64,000 nucleotides of DNA from Rhizobium jaguaris (GCF_003627755.1 NZ_CP032695.1:868001-932000), one strand, 5' to 3'; counted from the stretch's first letter, positions 18,061 to 26,963 are shown. Notes: generated from the letters alone by a model not told the origin. Numbers and translations: made by a program.

Positions 18061-18510
18061 ATGCTTGCTATGGTAACCATTCGGTGCGGTATGGACACTC
18101 AATTCCCGGAATTTGAAATCTTTGCTCCGAAAATCGAGGTGGCCTGGGCCACCTTACAACGTCAATACGCCAGCCAGATAACCGGCGCGGAACTCGATCA
18201 CCTATTTGCCTGTCTCGTCTTTGGATTGACTTCTCCAGCGTATGCCGAGCGGAAACCGGCTCTTCATTTCGATATCTGCCGCGCATTGGTGGCGATGAAG
18301 CTTCCCTCCAATAGGACGGACGCTGCATTACATGCCGTTCCGGAGCCCACTCAGCCATGGGTCGAGAGCGCCCGTGAGCTGATTGAAAGCCAGGGCGCCA
18401 AGATGGGGCGCATGCTTCAAGAAACGCATCATTTCAATGACGACTCGGCCGCCGATGCGGATCCAAGCGCGCCCGGTCGTCCAGGCAACAGCGAGGACAA
18501 AGCAGCATGA
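18061..18510 (+). CDS. Hypothetical protein, first gene of the adhesin operon
   Basis: A 149-residue cytoplasmic-looking protein with no signal peptide or membrane segment. In-frame starts at 18061, 18070 and 18091 are possible; the best-looking N-terminus begins MDTQFPEFEIF at 18091. The middle is helical (ELDHLFACLVFGLTSPAYAE), and the C-terminus is acidic and low-complexity. I do not recognise a family. Its stop overlaps the adhesin start (ATGA at 18507), so it is translated together with the adhesin and may assist its expression or export (inference from position only). Confidence 0.7.
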   Translation: MLAMVTIRCGMDTQFPEFEIFAPKIEVAWATLQRQYASQITGAELDHLFACLVFGLTSPAYAERKPALHFDICRALVAMKLPSNRTDAALHAVPEPTQPWVESARELIESQGAKMGRMLQETHHFNDDSAADADPSAPGRPGNSEDKAA

Positions 18511-21500
18511 CGGAATGCGTTGGGGAGCATTTGCAGTTCAAATCTCGTACCGGATCTGTCGGAAGTTGGATGTTGGGGAAAACCGATAGTCGTTCCGCGC
18601 GTCGCAGGCTAATGGCAGCGCTCCGAACAGCTCATCGCGTGCTGGGTATGAAACGGCTTCGGTTGGGGTTGGGTACGCCGGCAATCGGCGGCACTGCTGG
18701 AGCGCTGCTTGTCGTCATTGGCGGCATGACCCCGCAGGCGGCGTTCGCGCAGCTTGCTATTGGTAACGGGGTTCTGACCAACACCGCGAATTGCACGACC
18801 CCCTCTGCAGGGGGGCAAAGCATAGCTATCGGCTGTGCCAGCACCGCGCCCGGTTCTGCCTCAACCGCCATCGGCTCTGGCGCCCATGTGAATGGCAACA
18901 ACGGCGTGGCTTTGGGCACCGGTATCACCGCAACGGGCGATGCTTCGATCGCCATCGGTTATACGATGAGTGCCAGTGGCCTCAACGCCATAGGCATGGG
19001 TGTCTTTGCGAACGCGACGGGCGTCAATGCTCTTGCCGTGGGCGGCAACGCCCACGCACTCGCGGACGGAGCTTCAGCCTTTGGTGTCAACACCACTGCA
19101 AACGGGGCGAACGCTGTTGCCCTCGGTTCAACAGCCAGCGCCTCGGGTGGTGCCTCGGTGGCGATTGGATTGTCCTCCAACGCCTCATCTTCCAACGGTT
19201 CCGCCGTCGCCTTGGGTGTCAGCGCCAAGGCAAACGCCGGAACGGGCGGCGGTTCTCCAGTTGCCATTGGCACGAACGCCAATGCAAGCGGCACCGCTCC
19301 GGCCGGCTTCACGTTCGAGGCCGTTGCGCTGGGTTCCGGTACGAACGCCACGGGGGCATGGTCTACCGCCGTAGGTCCAACTTCATCTGCGACAGGGACC
19401 GGAGCCAGCGCCTTCGGCACGTCGGCCGGTGCAACGGCAGACCAGTCCACGGCGATCGGAAACGGGGCAACTGCTTCCGCCCTAAGGGGCTCGGCCATGG
19501 GTTACCTTGCCAAGGCCTCGAACACCGATACCATTGCCATCGGCACGTCAGCCGCCGCATCGGGGACCAACTCGCTCGCCATCGGCCCCACCACCGTTGC
19601 TTCGGGGGCTTTCGGAATCGCTTTGGGTAACCAAGCGCAAGCGCTCGCTGCCGGTGGTGGTGTTGCGATAGGTTCAGGCGCAATCGTCGCAAGCACCGCG
19701 ACCTCCGGCGTCGCGCTCGGCAACAATGCGAATGCCGGTGGTGTTTTATCGGTTGCAACCGGCGCCGGTGCCAGTGCCGGCGGCGACAATTCCACTGCTA
19801 CCGGGCGCCAGGCCGTCGCCAGTGGCACAAACTCCTCCTCGTACGGATCTGGAACGAATGCGGCGGGAGATAATTCACTCGCTGCCGGCGTCAGCGCCAA
19901 TGCCGGCGGGGCCGGCAGTACCGCGCTCGGCATTGGCACCGCCGCCAGCGCCAGCCAATCACTCGCCGCAGGCTATCTCTCCGCGGCCAGCGGTACGAGC
20001 GCCACGGCCATCGGCCAGAGCGCCACGGCCTCCGCCACATCGGCGATCGCTGTAGGCAACAGCGCCAAGGCTGATTCCGCCGAGGCAGTCGCCATGGGCA
20101 CGAATGCTGTGGCGACCGGCGGCAAGGCGGTGTCGATCGGCTCCGGCAACACCGCTTACGGCGACGGCGCGGTTGCGATCGGCGATCCGAGCTATGCCAG
20201 CGGCACCGGTGCCTTCACCGGCGGCGCCAACAACATCGCCAATAGCGACGGCACGGCGAGCGCCACCGCCGCTAATCAGGCTGCCGGCGCAGTCGCGATC
20301 GGCAACAACAACAAGGCGATCGGCCAGGGCTCGGTTGCGCTTGGTAACGGTTCCATCGCGGGCGCTTCCGGTTTTGTCGGGAACGTGGCCTTGGGTAATG
20401 GTGCAACGGCGACGGCGAGTTCCGGCGACGTAGCCCTGGGTTCGGGCTCGTCGACCCTCGCAGCGGTCGGCACCGCCAGCGCCACGATCGGCGGCAACAC
20501 CTATAATTTCGCCGGTAGGACACCAACCTCGACAGTGAGTGTCGGCGCGGCGGGTGCCGAACGCACCATCACCAATGTCGCGGCGGGCAGGCTCAACAAC
20601 GGTTCGACGGATGCCGTCAATGGATCGCAGCTCTTTGCGACCAACCAGCAAGTTGACCTGAACACAACCGATATTGCCAACCTGAGCAACACGATCACCA
20701 ATATCAACACCGGTGGCGGCATCAAGTATTTCCATGCCAATTCTGTCCTGCCGGATTCCCAAGCCCTCGGGACGGATTCGGTTGCCGTCGGCCCGAATGC
20801 CATCGCCAACAATGCCGGTGATGTGGCCATCGGCCTGAATTCTCAGTCTGGTGCGACGACGGCGGTCTCGGGTGTTACCGTGGGAGGCAATACTTACAGC
20901 TTCGCAGGCACGACGCCGGCGGGCGCCTTCTCGGTTGGTTCCGCCGGTGCAGAGCGCCAGATCCAGAATGTTGCTGCTGGCCAGCTCAACGGCGGCTCGA
21001 CCGACGCGGTCAACGGCTCACAGCTCTTTGCCACCAATCAGGCGGTCGACAGTCTTAATACGACGGTCACCACAATCGGCGGCAACCTGACCAATCTCGG
21101 CAATACGATCAACAATATTGCCGGTGACACATCGACGACCTACACCAATGCAAACGGTGAGGGCATTCGCTATGTGCGCACCAATGACAGCACCCTTGCC
21201 GTCAGCGATTCCTCTGCGCAAGGTGTCGGTTCAACTGCCGTCGGCTATAATGCCACCTCGGTCGCCGACAATTCACTAGCGCTTGGAATGAATAGCCAGG
21301 CCACCATCGTCGGTGGCGTAGCCCTTGGTTCAGGATCGGTTGCCGATCGCGCCCTGGCACCCGCCGCCGGCCAGATCGCGGCGGGACCAACGAACTTTAT
21401 CCAATATAATACGACGGACAAAACTCTGTTGGGTGCGGTCTCCGTCGGTTCGAGCAGCTCCTATCGACAGATCACCAATGTCGCCGATGGTACCAGCGCG

Positions 21501-23138
21501 CAGGATGCCGTGACGGTTCGCCAGCTCCAGGGTGCCATCGCTTCGGTCGCGACGACGCCTAGCAAGTACTTCCATGCGAACTCGGCTGCCGGCGACTCCC
21601 TTGCCGTTGGCGCCGAGTCGGTGGCGGTAGGCCCGACGACGGTGGTCAATGGAGACAATGGCATCGGTATAGGCAATGGCGCGGTCGTCGACCAGATCGC
21701 GCCCGGCGGCACGGCCATCGGCCAGAATGCCCACGTCATGCTGGCCGATGGCGTGGCGCTCGGTACAAACTCGGTGGCTGCGGGAGTCCAATCGGTAGCA
21801 TTGGGCGCCGGCGCACAGAGCAACAATATCAATAGCGTTGCTCTCGGCGCACAATCCGTGACCAGCGTGGGCGCACAGACGAACTACACCGCCTTTGCTC
21901 TTGCGAGCCCGCAAAGCTCTGTCGGCGAAGTGTCGATCGGATCGGCCGGATCGGAGCGCAAGCTGACCAATCTGGCAGCCGGTTCGGCCGACACCGACGC
22001 CGTGAATGTCAGCCAGTTGAGGGGTCTCGGCACCAATGTCACCAACTTGATCGGCGGCAATACCACAGTGAACCCGGATGGCTCGATCACCGGCCCCACC
22101 TATAACATCCAGGGCAACAATTATAGCACGGTCTACGATGCCTTCGGCGCAGTCGATAACACGTTGACCAACATCACCAATGGCGGTGGCATCAAGTATT
22201 TCCACGCCAACTCGACACTCGCTGATTCCGCTGCCAGCGGCACCGATAGCGTTGCGATCGGTCCTCAGAGCGTGGCCAGTGGAACGAACAGCCTGGCCGC
22301 GGGCAATGGAGCCGCAGCCGCAGGGCAGGGCGCGGTTGCCCTCGGCCAAGGGGCGCAAGCCAACAATGCCAATGACGTCGCTTTGGGTTCCGGTTCCGTA
22401 ACGCAGGCTGCTGTCGGAACCTCCGGCACCACCATTCAGGGTCAGCACTACGACTTTGCCGGCACCGCACCTGTCGGAACGGTGAGCGTTGGTGCGCAAG
22501 GAGCTGAAAGAACCATCACGAACGTCGCTGCCGGCCGCATTTCTGCCGACAGCACCGATGCCATCAACGGATCGCAGCTTTATGCGACCAATGAGGCGAT
22601 CGACAGCCTGCAGACGGGTGTCGGGACTATTACCAAGAACGCCGTCACCTATGACCTCAATCCCGATGGCAGCAAGACGAACAGCATCACGCTGCAGGGC
22701 GGTGACGTGAACGCGCCGGTGGTCATCTCCAACGTCGGCAGGGGCGTCGCGTCTACGGATGCTGTGAACGTTGCCCAATTGGGCGATAGCATCACGCAGG
22801 TCAAATCGTACACGGACACCGCTGTCGCCAATACATTGACTGCCGCCAACAACTATACGGACCAGAAATTCGGGCAACTGAACCAGCAACTCGGTGACGT
22901 AAGGTCCGAGGCGAGGCAGGCGGCCGCGATAGGGCTTGCCGCGGCATCGCTTCGCTATGATGACCGTCCCGGCAAGCTTAGCGTGGCTGTCGGTGGCGGC
23001 GTCTGGCGGGGTGAAGGGGCGCTTGCCTTCGGCGCGGGCTACACCAGCGAAGACGGCCGCATTCGCGGCAACTTGTCGGGCACGGCGGCCGGCGGACAAG
23101 TGGGCGTCGGCGCTGGCCTCAGCTTCACCTTGAATTGA
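18507..23138 (+). CDS. Trimeric autotransporter adhesin (YadA/BadA-like, type Vc)
   Basis: A 1543-residue surface adhesin that should trimerise and insert its own C-terminal barrel in the outer membrane. Order: long N-terminus with a signal segment ending near Ala81 (QAAFA-QLA); a head of left-handed parallel beta-roll repeats (variants of ASAIGxxAxASGxNSxAxG) to about residue 660; three KYFHANS (HANS) connectors; neck motifs such as STDAVNGSQLFATNQ; a short coiled stalk; and a YadA anchor over the last 75 or so residues (AAIGLAAASLRYDDRPGKLS to the final FTLN). The terminal residue is Asn rather than Phe or Trp. The same layout occurs in host-attachment adhesins of Bartonella and Brucella. 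Downstream IalB genes overlap or follow closely. Confidence 0.95.
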   Translation: MTECVGEHLQFKSRTGSVGSWMLGKTDSRSARRRLMAALRTAHRVLGMKRLRLGLGTPAIGGTAGALLVVIGGMTPQAAFAQLAIGNGVLTNTANCTTPSAGGQSIAIGCASTAPGSASTAIGSGAHVNGNNGVALGTGITATGDASIAIGYTMSASGLNAIGMGVFANATGVNALAVGGNAHALADGASAFGVNTTANGANAVALGSTASASGGASVAIGLSSNASSSNGSAVALGVSAKANAGTGGGSPVAIGTNANASGTAPAGFTFEAVALGSGTNATGAWSTAVGPTSSATGTGASAFGTSAGATADQSTAIGNGATASALRGSAMGYLAKASNTDTIAIGTSAAASGTNSLAIGPTTVASGAFGIALGNQAQALAAGGGVAIGSGAIVASTATSGVALGNNANAGGVLSVATGAGASAGGDNSTATGRQAVASGTNSSSYGSGTNAAGDNSLAAGVSANAGGAGSTALGIGTAASASQSLAAGYLSAASGTSATAIGQSATASATSAIAVGNSAKADSAEAVAMGTNAVATGGKAVSIGSGNTAYGDGAVAIGDPSYASGTGAFTGGANNIANSDGTASATAANQAAGAVAIGNNNKAIGQGSVALGNGSIAGASGFVGNVALGNGATATASSGDVALGSGSSTLAAVGTASATIGGNTYNFAGRTPTSTVSVGAAGAERTITNVAAGRLNNGSTDAVNGSQLFATNQQVDLNTTDIANLSNTITNINTGGGIKYFHANSVLPDSQALGTDSVAVGPNAIANNAGDVAIGLNSQSGATTAVSGVTVGGNTYSFAGTTPAGAFSVGSAGAERQIQNVAAGQLNGGSTDAVNGSQLFATNQAVDSLNTTVTTIGGNLTNLGNTINNIAGDTSTTYTNANGEGIRYVRTNDSTLAVSDSSAQGVGSTAVGYNATSVADNSLALGMNSQATIVGGVALGSGSVADRALAPAAGQIAAGPTNFIQYNTTDKTLLGAVSVGSSSSYRQITNVADGTSAQDAVTVRQLQGAIASVATTPSKYFHANSAAGDSLAVGAESVAVGPTTVVNGDNGIGIGNGAVVDQIAPGGTAIGQNAHVMLADGVALGTNSVAAGVQSVALGAGAQSNNINSVALGAQSVTSVGAQTNYTAFALASPQSSVGEVSIGSAGSERKLTNLAAGSADTDAVNVSQLRGLGTNVTNLIGGNTTVNPDGSITGPTYNIQGNNYSTVYDAFGAVDNTLTNITNGGGIKYFHANSTLADSAASGTDSVAIGPQSVASGTNSLAAGNGAAAAGQGAVALGQGAQANNANDVALGSGSVTQAAVGTSGTTIQGQHYDFAGTAPVGTVSVGAQGAERTITNVAAGRISADSTDAINGSQLYATNEAIDSLQTGVGTITKNAVTYDLNPDGSKTNSITLQGGDVNAPVVISNVGRGVASTDAVNVAQLGDSITQVKSYTDTAVANTLTAANNYTDQKFGQLNQQLGDVRSEARQAAAIGLAAASLRYDDRPGKLSVAVGGGVWRGEGALAFGAGYTSEDGRIRGNLSGTAAGGQVGVGAGLSFTLN
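20724..22214 (+). repeat. Repeated HANS-connector modules within the adhesin gene
   Basis: The KYFHANS motif is encoded at 20724-20744, 21564-21584 and 22194-22214, each followed by an S/AVAVGP-type head repeat. Around each module the DNA is clearly similar, for example GGCATCAAGTATTTCCA in the first and third copies. Such in-frame repeats allow the adhesin to change length by recombination. Confidence 0.8.
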
Positions 23139-23146
23139 GCCCCGTC

Positions 23147-23722
23147 ATGCTGAAAGGAGCGCTTTTCGGCGTCCCGGCTCTCGTGGCTTGCACCCTCCTG
23201 TTTGGTCCGTTTGCGGCCGGACAGGAGGGTGCCCTCCCAAATTATCGCATAAAGCCTTCCGACGTCGTTGTTCCTCCGGAGGTGAAGCTTGGCGATTATG
23301 AGAGAACCATCCGTCCGTTCGAAAATTGGACTCTCATCTGCGATGAAAACCTGAAGGTCCGCCAGCGGGTTTGCAATGTCACTCAGACTATCGAGAACGA
23401 GGCAGGACAGATTGCATTCAGCTGGTCGCTCGCCGCCACCAAAAAGGGCGAGCCCTACATGATTATGCGAACCGCCCCGGTTGCAAAGAGCGATGGTCGT
23501 ATCTCGCTGCAATTCGAGGACCGCAAGGAGCCCATACAAGTCAAGCTCGATGGGTGCAGCCAAACGGTTTGCGTCGGCATGCTCCCAATCGGACCGATGA
23601 TGCGCGAGCAGATTTCGAAGAATACCGCGCCCGCGATCTCCTATCCAACGGCGGATGGAAGGACGATCAGCGTGACCGCAAACCTCAAAGGCCTTTCTAC
23701 CGCCGTTAAGGCGATAAAGTGA
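23147..23722 (+). CDS. Invasion-associated locus B (IalB) family protein, copy 1
   Basis: About 191 residues with a cleavable signal peptide (GALFGVPALVACTLLFGPF, then AAG-QEG), followed by the IalB domain: ENWTLICDENLKVRQRVCNV, later GRISLQFEDRKEPIQVKL and DGCSQTVCVGMLP. The four Cys of the family are present in two pairs, which suggests periplasmic disulfides. IalB of Bartonella is linked to erythrocyte invasion; most Rhizobiales copies are uncharacterised. ATG 23147 is used, while a TTG at 23135 overlaps the adhesin stop. It is transcribed directly after the adhesin. Confidence 0.88.
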   Translation: MLKGALFGVPALVACTLLFGPFAAGQEGALPNYRIKPSDVVVPPEVKLGDYERTIRPFENWTLICDENLKVRQRVCNVTQTIENEAGQIAFSWSLAATKKGEPYMIMRTAPVAKSDGRISLQFEDRKEPIQVKLDGCSQTVCVGMLPIGPMMREQISKNTAPAISYPTADGRTISVTANLKGLSTAVKAIK

Positions 23723-24432
23723 CGGACGGATTTTCCATGAACCAGCAATCAATCCACGAGCGCATCATGTCCCGAAGCAGGAACGACGCAGCAATTCAGA
23801 ACCTAGCCGGCGATCAGGCGAAGCCGCGGCGGAAATGGCCGAGGACGACCGTTCTTTCGCTGCTTGCAATTGCATTCGCCGGTGCTGCCGGCTACGCCGT
23901 CGCCCGATACGACGTGATCGGCAACCTTCTATCGCAGCCAGCGGTCGCCGCGGCGAACGATGCCAATCAAACATTGCCAGACACGCCGTTTCTGCAGCAC
24001 GCCAAAAAGGCTGGCCTGCAATCCTGTTCGACCGTCTTCCCAGTTCTCGGACAGCTGCTGACAAACGGCACGCAATATAATGTCCAATCGATCTGGAACA
24101 ACGAGGCGGCCGACAAGCACGCGGTGCAAGCGCTTGTCGGCATGAACTATGCCACACAGGGTTATAGCGGCCCGGCCGCCGGCATCGTATTCGCCGCACC
24201 GGTCGCATCGGGCTGCGAAGGCGCGATGGTTCGCGTGGCGCCGTTTACAGGCTCTTGTCCGGAAATCTCGACCAAGTTTCCGAATGGAAGCAAGCTCGTC
24301 AACAATCTCGGGCAGGTTGGGGTTTACGAACTCGGTAACGGCGGCGGCGATGCGATGCTTCTGCCGACTGGAAACGGCTGCGTCGTCATTTCCGTAGCCT
24401 CGGCAGCAGGAAAACCAGGGGGCTCAAAATGA
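23719..24432 (+). CDS. Membrane-anchored hypothetical protein in adhesin operon
   Basis: A 237-residue protein with a charged cytoplasmic N-terminus, one membrane segment at about residues 44-66 (VLSLLAIAFAGAAGYAVARY) and a periplasmic domain with three Cys (LQSCSTVFPVLGQLL, SGCEGAMV, TGSCPEIS) and a fourth near the end (GNGCVVIS). GTG 23719 overlaps the IalB stop; ATG 23737 is an alternative. It overlaps the following DUF4189 gene by four bases. The first domain strand (SCSTVFPVLGQ) looks like a periplasmic assembly or cargo protein, but I do not recognise a family. Confidence 0.75.
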   Translation: MTDGFSMNQQSIHERIMSRSRNDAAIQNLAGDQAKPRRKWPRTTVLSLLAIAFAGAAGYAVARYDVIGNLLSQPAVAAANDANQTLPDTPFLQHAKKAGLQSCSTVFPVLGQLLTNGTQYNVQSIWNNEAADKHAVQALVGMNYATQGYSGPAAGIVFAAPVASGCEGAMVRVAPFTGSCPEISTKFPNGSKLVNNLGQVGVYELGNGGGDAMLLPTGNGCVVISVASAAGKPGGSK

Positions 24433-24902
24433 AATTGAGATCCGCCATTGCGGCGATCGGCATGCTGTTTGTCTATACCGGGCAGTTGGGGGCCGCTGAT
24501 CTCCTTACGACAGAGCAGGCGCCAGCTCCTCCGCCAGATGAGCGAGGCATTTGGGCGGCCATCGCCTATTCTGCACCCGATGAAAGATACGGTTTCTTTT
24601 GGGGCGCCGACAAACGGCAGGAAGCCATGGATATCGCGCTCAAGCATTGCGAGCGGGATAAGGGTAACAAGTGCATCGTGGTCAGCGTATTTCGCAATCA
24701 TCGGCACTGGGATGATGACGACAATACCGGCTTCCCCTACAATCATTGCGGTGCGCTCGCCATCGGCAAAGACGAAAACAAGCGGGTCGCGCCATGGGGC
24801 GCAAATTCAGCCTCGACGCGTCGAGAAGCTGAAAACCTCGCCCTCAAAGCATGCGAGCGTTCAGGATCGCAATGCAAGATCCGCGAGTGGGTATGTACGT
24901 GA
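24429..24902 (+). CDS. DUF4189-domain secreted protein
   Basis: A 157-residue protein with a signal peptide (MKLRSAIAAIGMLFVYTGQL, then GAADL) and one DUF4189 domain. The domain is marked by WAAIAYSAPDERYGFFWGA, the AMDIALKHCERDKGNKCIVV pair and the repeated half (NLALKACERSGSQCKIREWV). The six or so Cys would form disulfides in the periplasm. The domain is widespread, and its biochemical role is not established. The gene overlaps the one before (ATGA at 24429) and closes the overlapping part of the adhesin operon. Confidence 0.85.
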   Translation: MKLRSAIAAIGMLFVYTGQLGAADLLTTEQAPAPPPDERGIWAAIAYSAPDERYGFFWGADKRQEAMDIALKHCERDKGNKCIVVSVFRNHRHWDDDDNTGFPYNHCGALAIGKDENKRVAPWGANSASTRREAENLALKACERSGSQCKIREWVCT

Positions 24903-25039
24903 CCCCATCCGCAACCATGACCGCCGTAAGCTTGGACTTTCATTCCCGTGACGGGCGCCGCTGACCTTGGTCTCTTCCCCGTGAGCTTTACGGGGCCGAC
25001 CGAGGAAATGTCCTCTTCCAAGCAGAAAGACGTCATCAA

Positions 25040-25609
25040 TTGCCAATTTCCACATTGATTTCCCCCCATCAACGAGGGGGCCTCCTGTCTTGTCGGAGGC
25101 TCATCCTTCTTTGTGCAGGCATTATTCTTGCGTTTACTTCGGCTGCCTTTGCTCAGTCAGCCCTGCCAAACGGCGCATCGGCGCTACAGGAGACCTACCA
25201 GGACTGGCGGGTCGCGTGTAATGCTCGTGACAAGGCGCCAGTATGCACGATTTCCCAGGATCAGACGCAGCAGAATGGTCAGAGGCTGCTCGCCGTCGAG
25301 ATACAAATGCGCTCGGATGGCAACGCGGCCGCAACGCTCCTCCTTCCATTCGGCATCGTCTTCGACTCCGGTGTTACGCCGACTATCGATGATCAGCCGC
25401 CTCTGAAGCCAGTGCGTTTCCGCACCTGTTTGCCAGCGGGATGCATTGCCTTGTTTCCTATCGACTCACCGACACTTACAAAGCTACGGATGAGCTCCCG
25501 GCTAAACCTTAAGGTTACGAACGATTCGGATAAGGAATTGAGCTTTCAGGTGTCGCTACGCGGCTTCTCAGCTGCTCTGGATCGTGTTGTCGCGTTGAGT
25601 GCCAGATAG
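25040..25609 (+). CDS. Invasion-associated locus B (IalB) family protein, copy 2
   Basis: Up to 189 residues: a signal peptide (RRLILLCAGIILAFTSAAFA), then the IalB domain with four Cys in the same order as copy 1 (WRVACNARDKAPVCTISQ and FRTCLPAGCIALFP). No ATG fits: the frame is open from TTG 25040, with another TTG at 25055, so the N-terminus is uncertain. It is separated from the DUF4189 gene by 137 bases. It differs strongly from the IalB at 23147, so the two are not a recent duplication. Confidence 0.82.
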   Translation: MPISTLISPHQRGGLLSCRRLILLCAGIILAFTSAAFAQSALPNGASALQETYQDWRVACNARDKAPVCTISQDQTQQNGQRLLAVEIQMRSDGNAAATLLLPFGIVFDSGVTPTIDDQPPLKPVRFRTCLPAGCIALFPIDSPTLTKLRMSSRLNLKVTNDSDKELSFQVSLRGFSAALDRVVALSAR

Positions 25610-25631
25610 GGGAGCGGAAGAACTGCTCCCC
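25609..25631 (+). terminator. GC-rich stem-loop after the adhesin/IalB cluster
   Basis: GGGGAGC and GCTCCCC pair perfectly around a nine-base loop, beginning at the last base of the IalB stop codon. No T-run follows, so it is a weak or factor-assisted terminator. It marks the end of the adhesin/IalB set. Confidence 0.45.
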
Positions 25632-25704
25632 CCACACGCTAAGCCCGAACGGATTGCGAACATCATGCCGGTTGGAGGGTTCCACCCGGAAGCCGCAAGG
25701 GTCT

Positions 25705-26060
25705 GAGACGAGACATGTTTCAGCAGCTCGTCGAGAATGTTTCGGCCCCGCTGTCGCAGGTGAGCCGCCGCCCGGCTAAGATAGACAGTATTTCAGTGGA
25801 CGATGGCGCTGACGAAGAGATTAAGCCCGGAGGCACCGAATGCCTGACGGTCGAGGGACCGGTCACGGATTTCACCGCGTTCGTGGAAGAAGACGGCGCG
25901 CTTGAGCTTGTGGATGGCTTCGCCTTTGTTGAGTCCAGCCTGGTAGCGCGCAATGCCGGGATGGCGTACCATTCGATCATGAACAGGGTGCGCTTGATGC
26001 GACCGAGCTCGCGCAGCGCTGTGGCCAAGTCGCTGGACTTGGAAGAGGCGCCAATCTCTT
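25705..26060 (-). mobile_element. Tn3-family transposase C-terminal relic
   Basis: Two minus frames read the end of a Tn3-type transposase: [20 protein letters not shown] in one, then [40 protein letters not shown] and, after an in-frame TGA in place of the usual Trp codon, NTVYLSRAAAHLRQRG with LLKHVS. So the gene has a frameshift near 25970 and a nonsense codon near 25795. The N-terminal two thirds are absent. Confidence 0.8.
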
Positions 26061-26457
26061 GAGGATCGTCTAGGGCGCAACGGTCGTGACATGATCGATG
26101 CAGCCACCCCTCGATAATTAAGGGGTCGACAGTTCGTATCCACTCAACTGCACCGGACGCCATACGGGATGTCTCAAGTTCGACTCCCATCCAGACGATC
26201 AGTCGGGCCATTCATCAAAGTGTCAAACGACATCGGGAACTGGCCGGACCAGTTTGGCATGTCGCCTGAGAGGCGGCACGACGAGGCGCCTTTATTTCGA
26301 TGGTAGCCCGCGGGAGTTTGGCGGCGGCGCGAAAACAGGTGCGCTAATGCGGGAAACCTGTTGATTTGGGCGGAGAGCTGACCCGGGCTATGGGACACGG
26401 CCCAAAATTCTGATCCAGATAGCCTGCCCAAACACCAAAATGCGCCCCAGTTGTAAC

Positions 26458-26604
26458 TCAATCCCGGATGAGCCCAAATCGGCGAGCTTCATCCAGCAAA
26501 ACCCTTACGGAAGACGGCTGCCATTTGCAGCCGCCACGTGTGGGTCGCTCGCCCATTTGATCCAATTGCGCGGCGATGTCGCGTAACGACATCCCTGGAT
26601 CAGC
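26458..26604 (-). mobile_element. Serine recombinase C-terminal relic
   Basis: The minus frame ending at TGA 26458-26460 gives ADPGMSLRDIAAQLDQMG followed by RGGCKWQPSSVRVLLDEARR. This is the small helix-turn-helix tail of a resolvase/invertase-type serine recombinase. The catalytic domain is missing. With the Tn3 relic next to it, this is probably what is left of one Tn3-like transposon. Confidence 0.65.
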
Positions 26605-26924
26605 AAGCGCGATCGGGCGACCAGCTTCATCAGATGATCCTCAGATGTCCGTTTTGGAGAGCGAGCCAGCAGCTCCGGTTCTGCTAGCTTCTCGCGCACA
26701 AGGCAAATCGGGGCGGCGTGAGTTGGTGCGCATCGCTTCTAAATGACCAGCCGCGTCGCGCGGCCCATCTTTCGCTCTGCATGGTTGTAATAGCCTGCCG
26801 CCTGGGTCACGGACTTGTGCAGGGACTGCTGCATGGCTTCGGGCAGAGGAATGCCGCGAATCACCGCAATATCATCTCAGCCAATGCTGGCCTGACAGGA
26901 GGCGGATCGTGAAAGGTCCGCGTG

Positions 26925-26963
26925 CGCGATACACGCGACACTTGTCGTGTCGCGTGTATCGCG
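26925..26963. promoter_or_regulatory. Perfect 17-bp inverted repeat before the amino acid ABC operon
   Basis: CGCGATACACGCGACAC (26925-26941) is repeated exactly in inverted form at 26947-26963 with a five-base centre. It lies 117 bases before the first ABC gene. It has no T-run, so it could be an operator, a transposon-end remnant or a processing hairpin. The rest of 26605-27079 holds no gene that I can support. Confidence 0.6.

Noticed and set aside
18840..20500. Regularly spaced short repeats that could suggest a CRISPR-like array
   Set aside because: They are in-frame protein repeats of the adhesin head, with degenerate third positions and no constant repeat length.
21330..23099. A 589-residue open frame on the minus strand inside the adhesin gene
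   Set aside because: It is the antisense shadow of the repeated, GC-rich adhesin. The plus strand has a signal peptide, head repeats and anchor; the minus frame has no domain.
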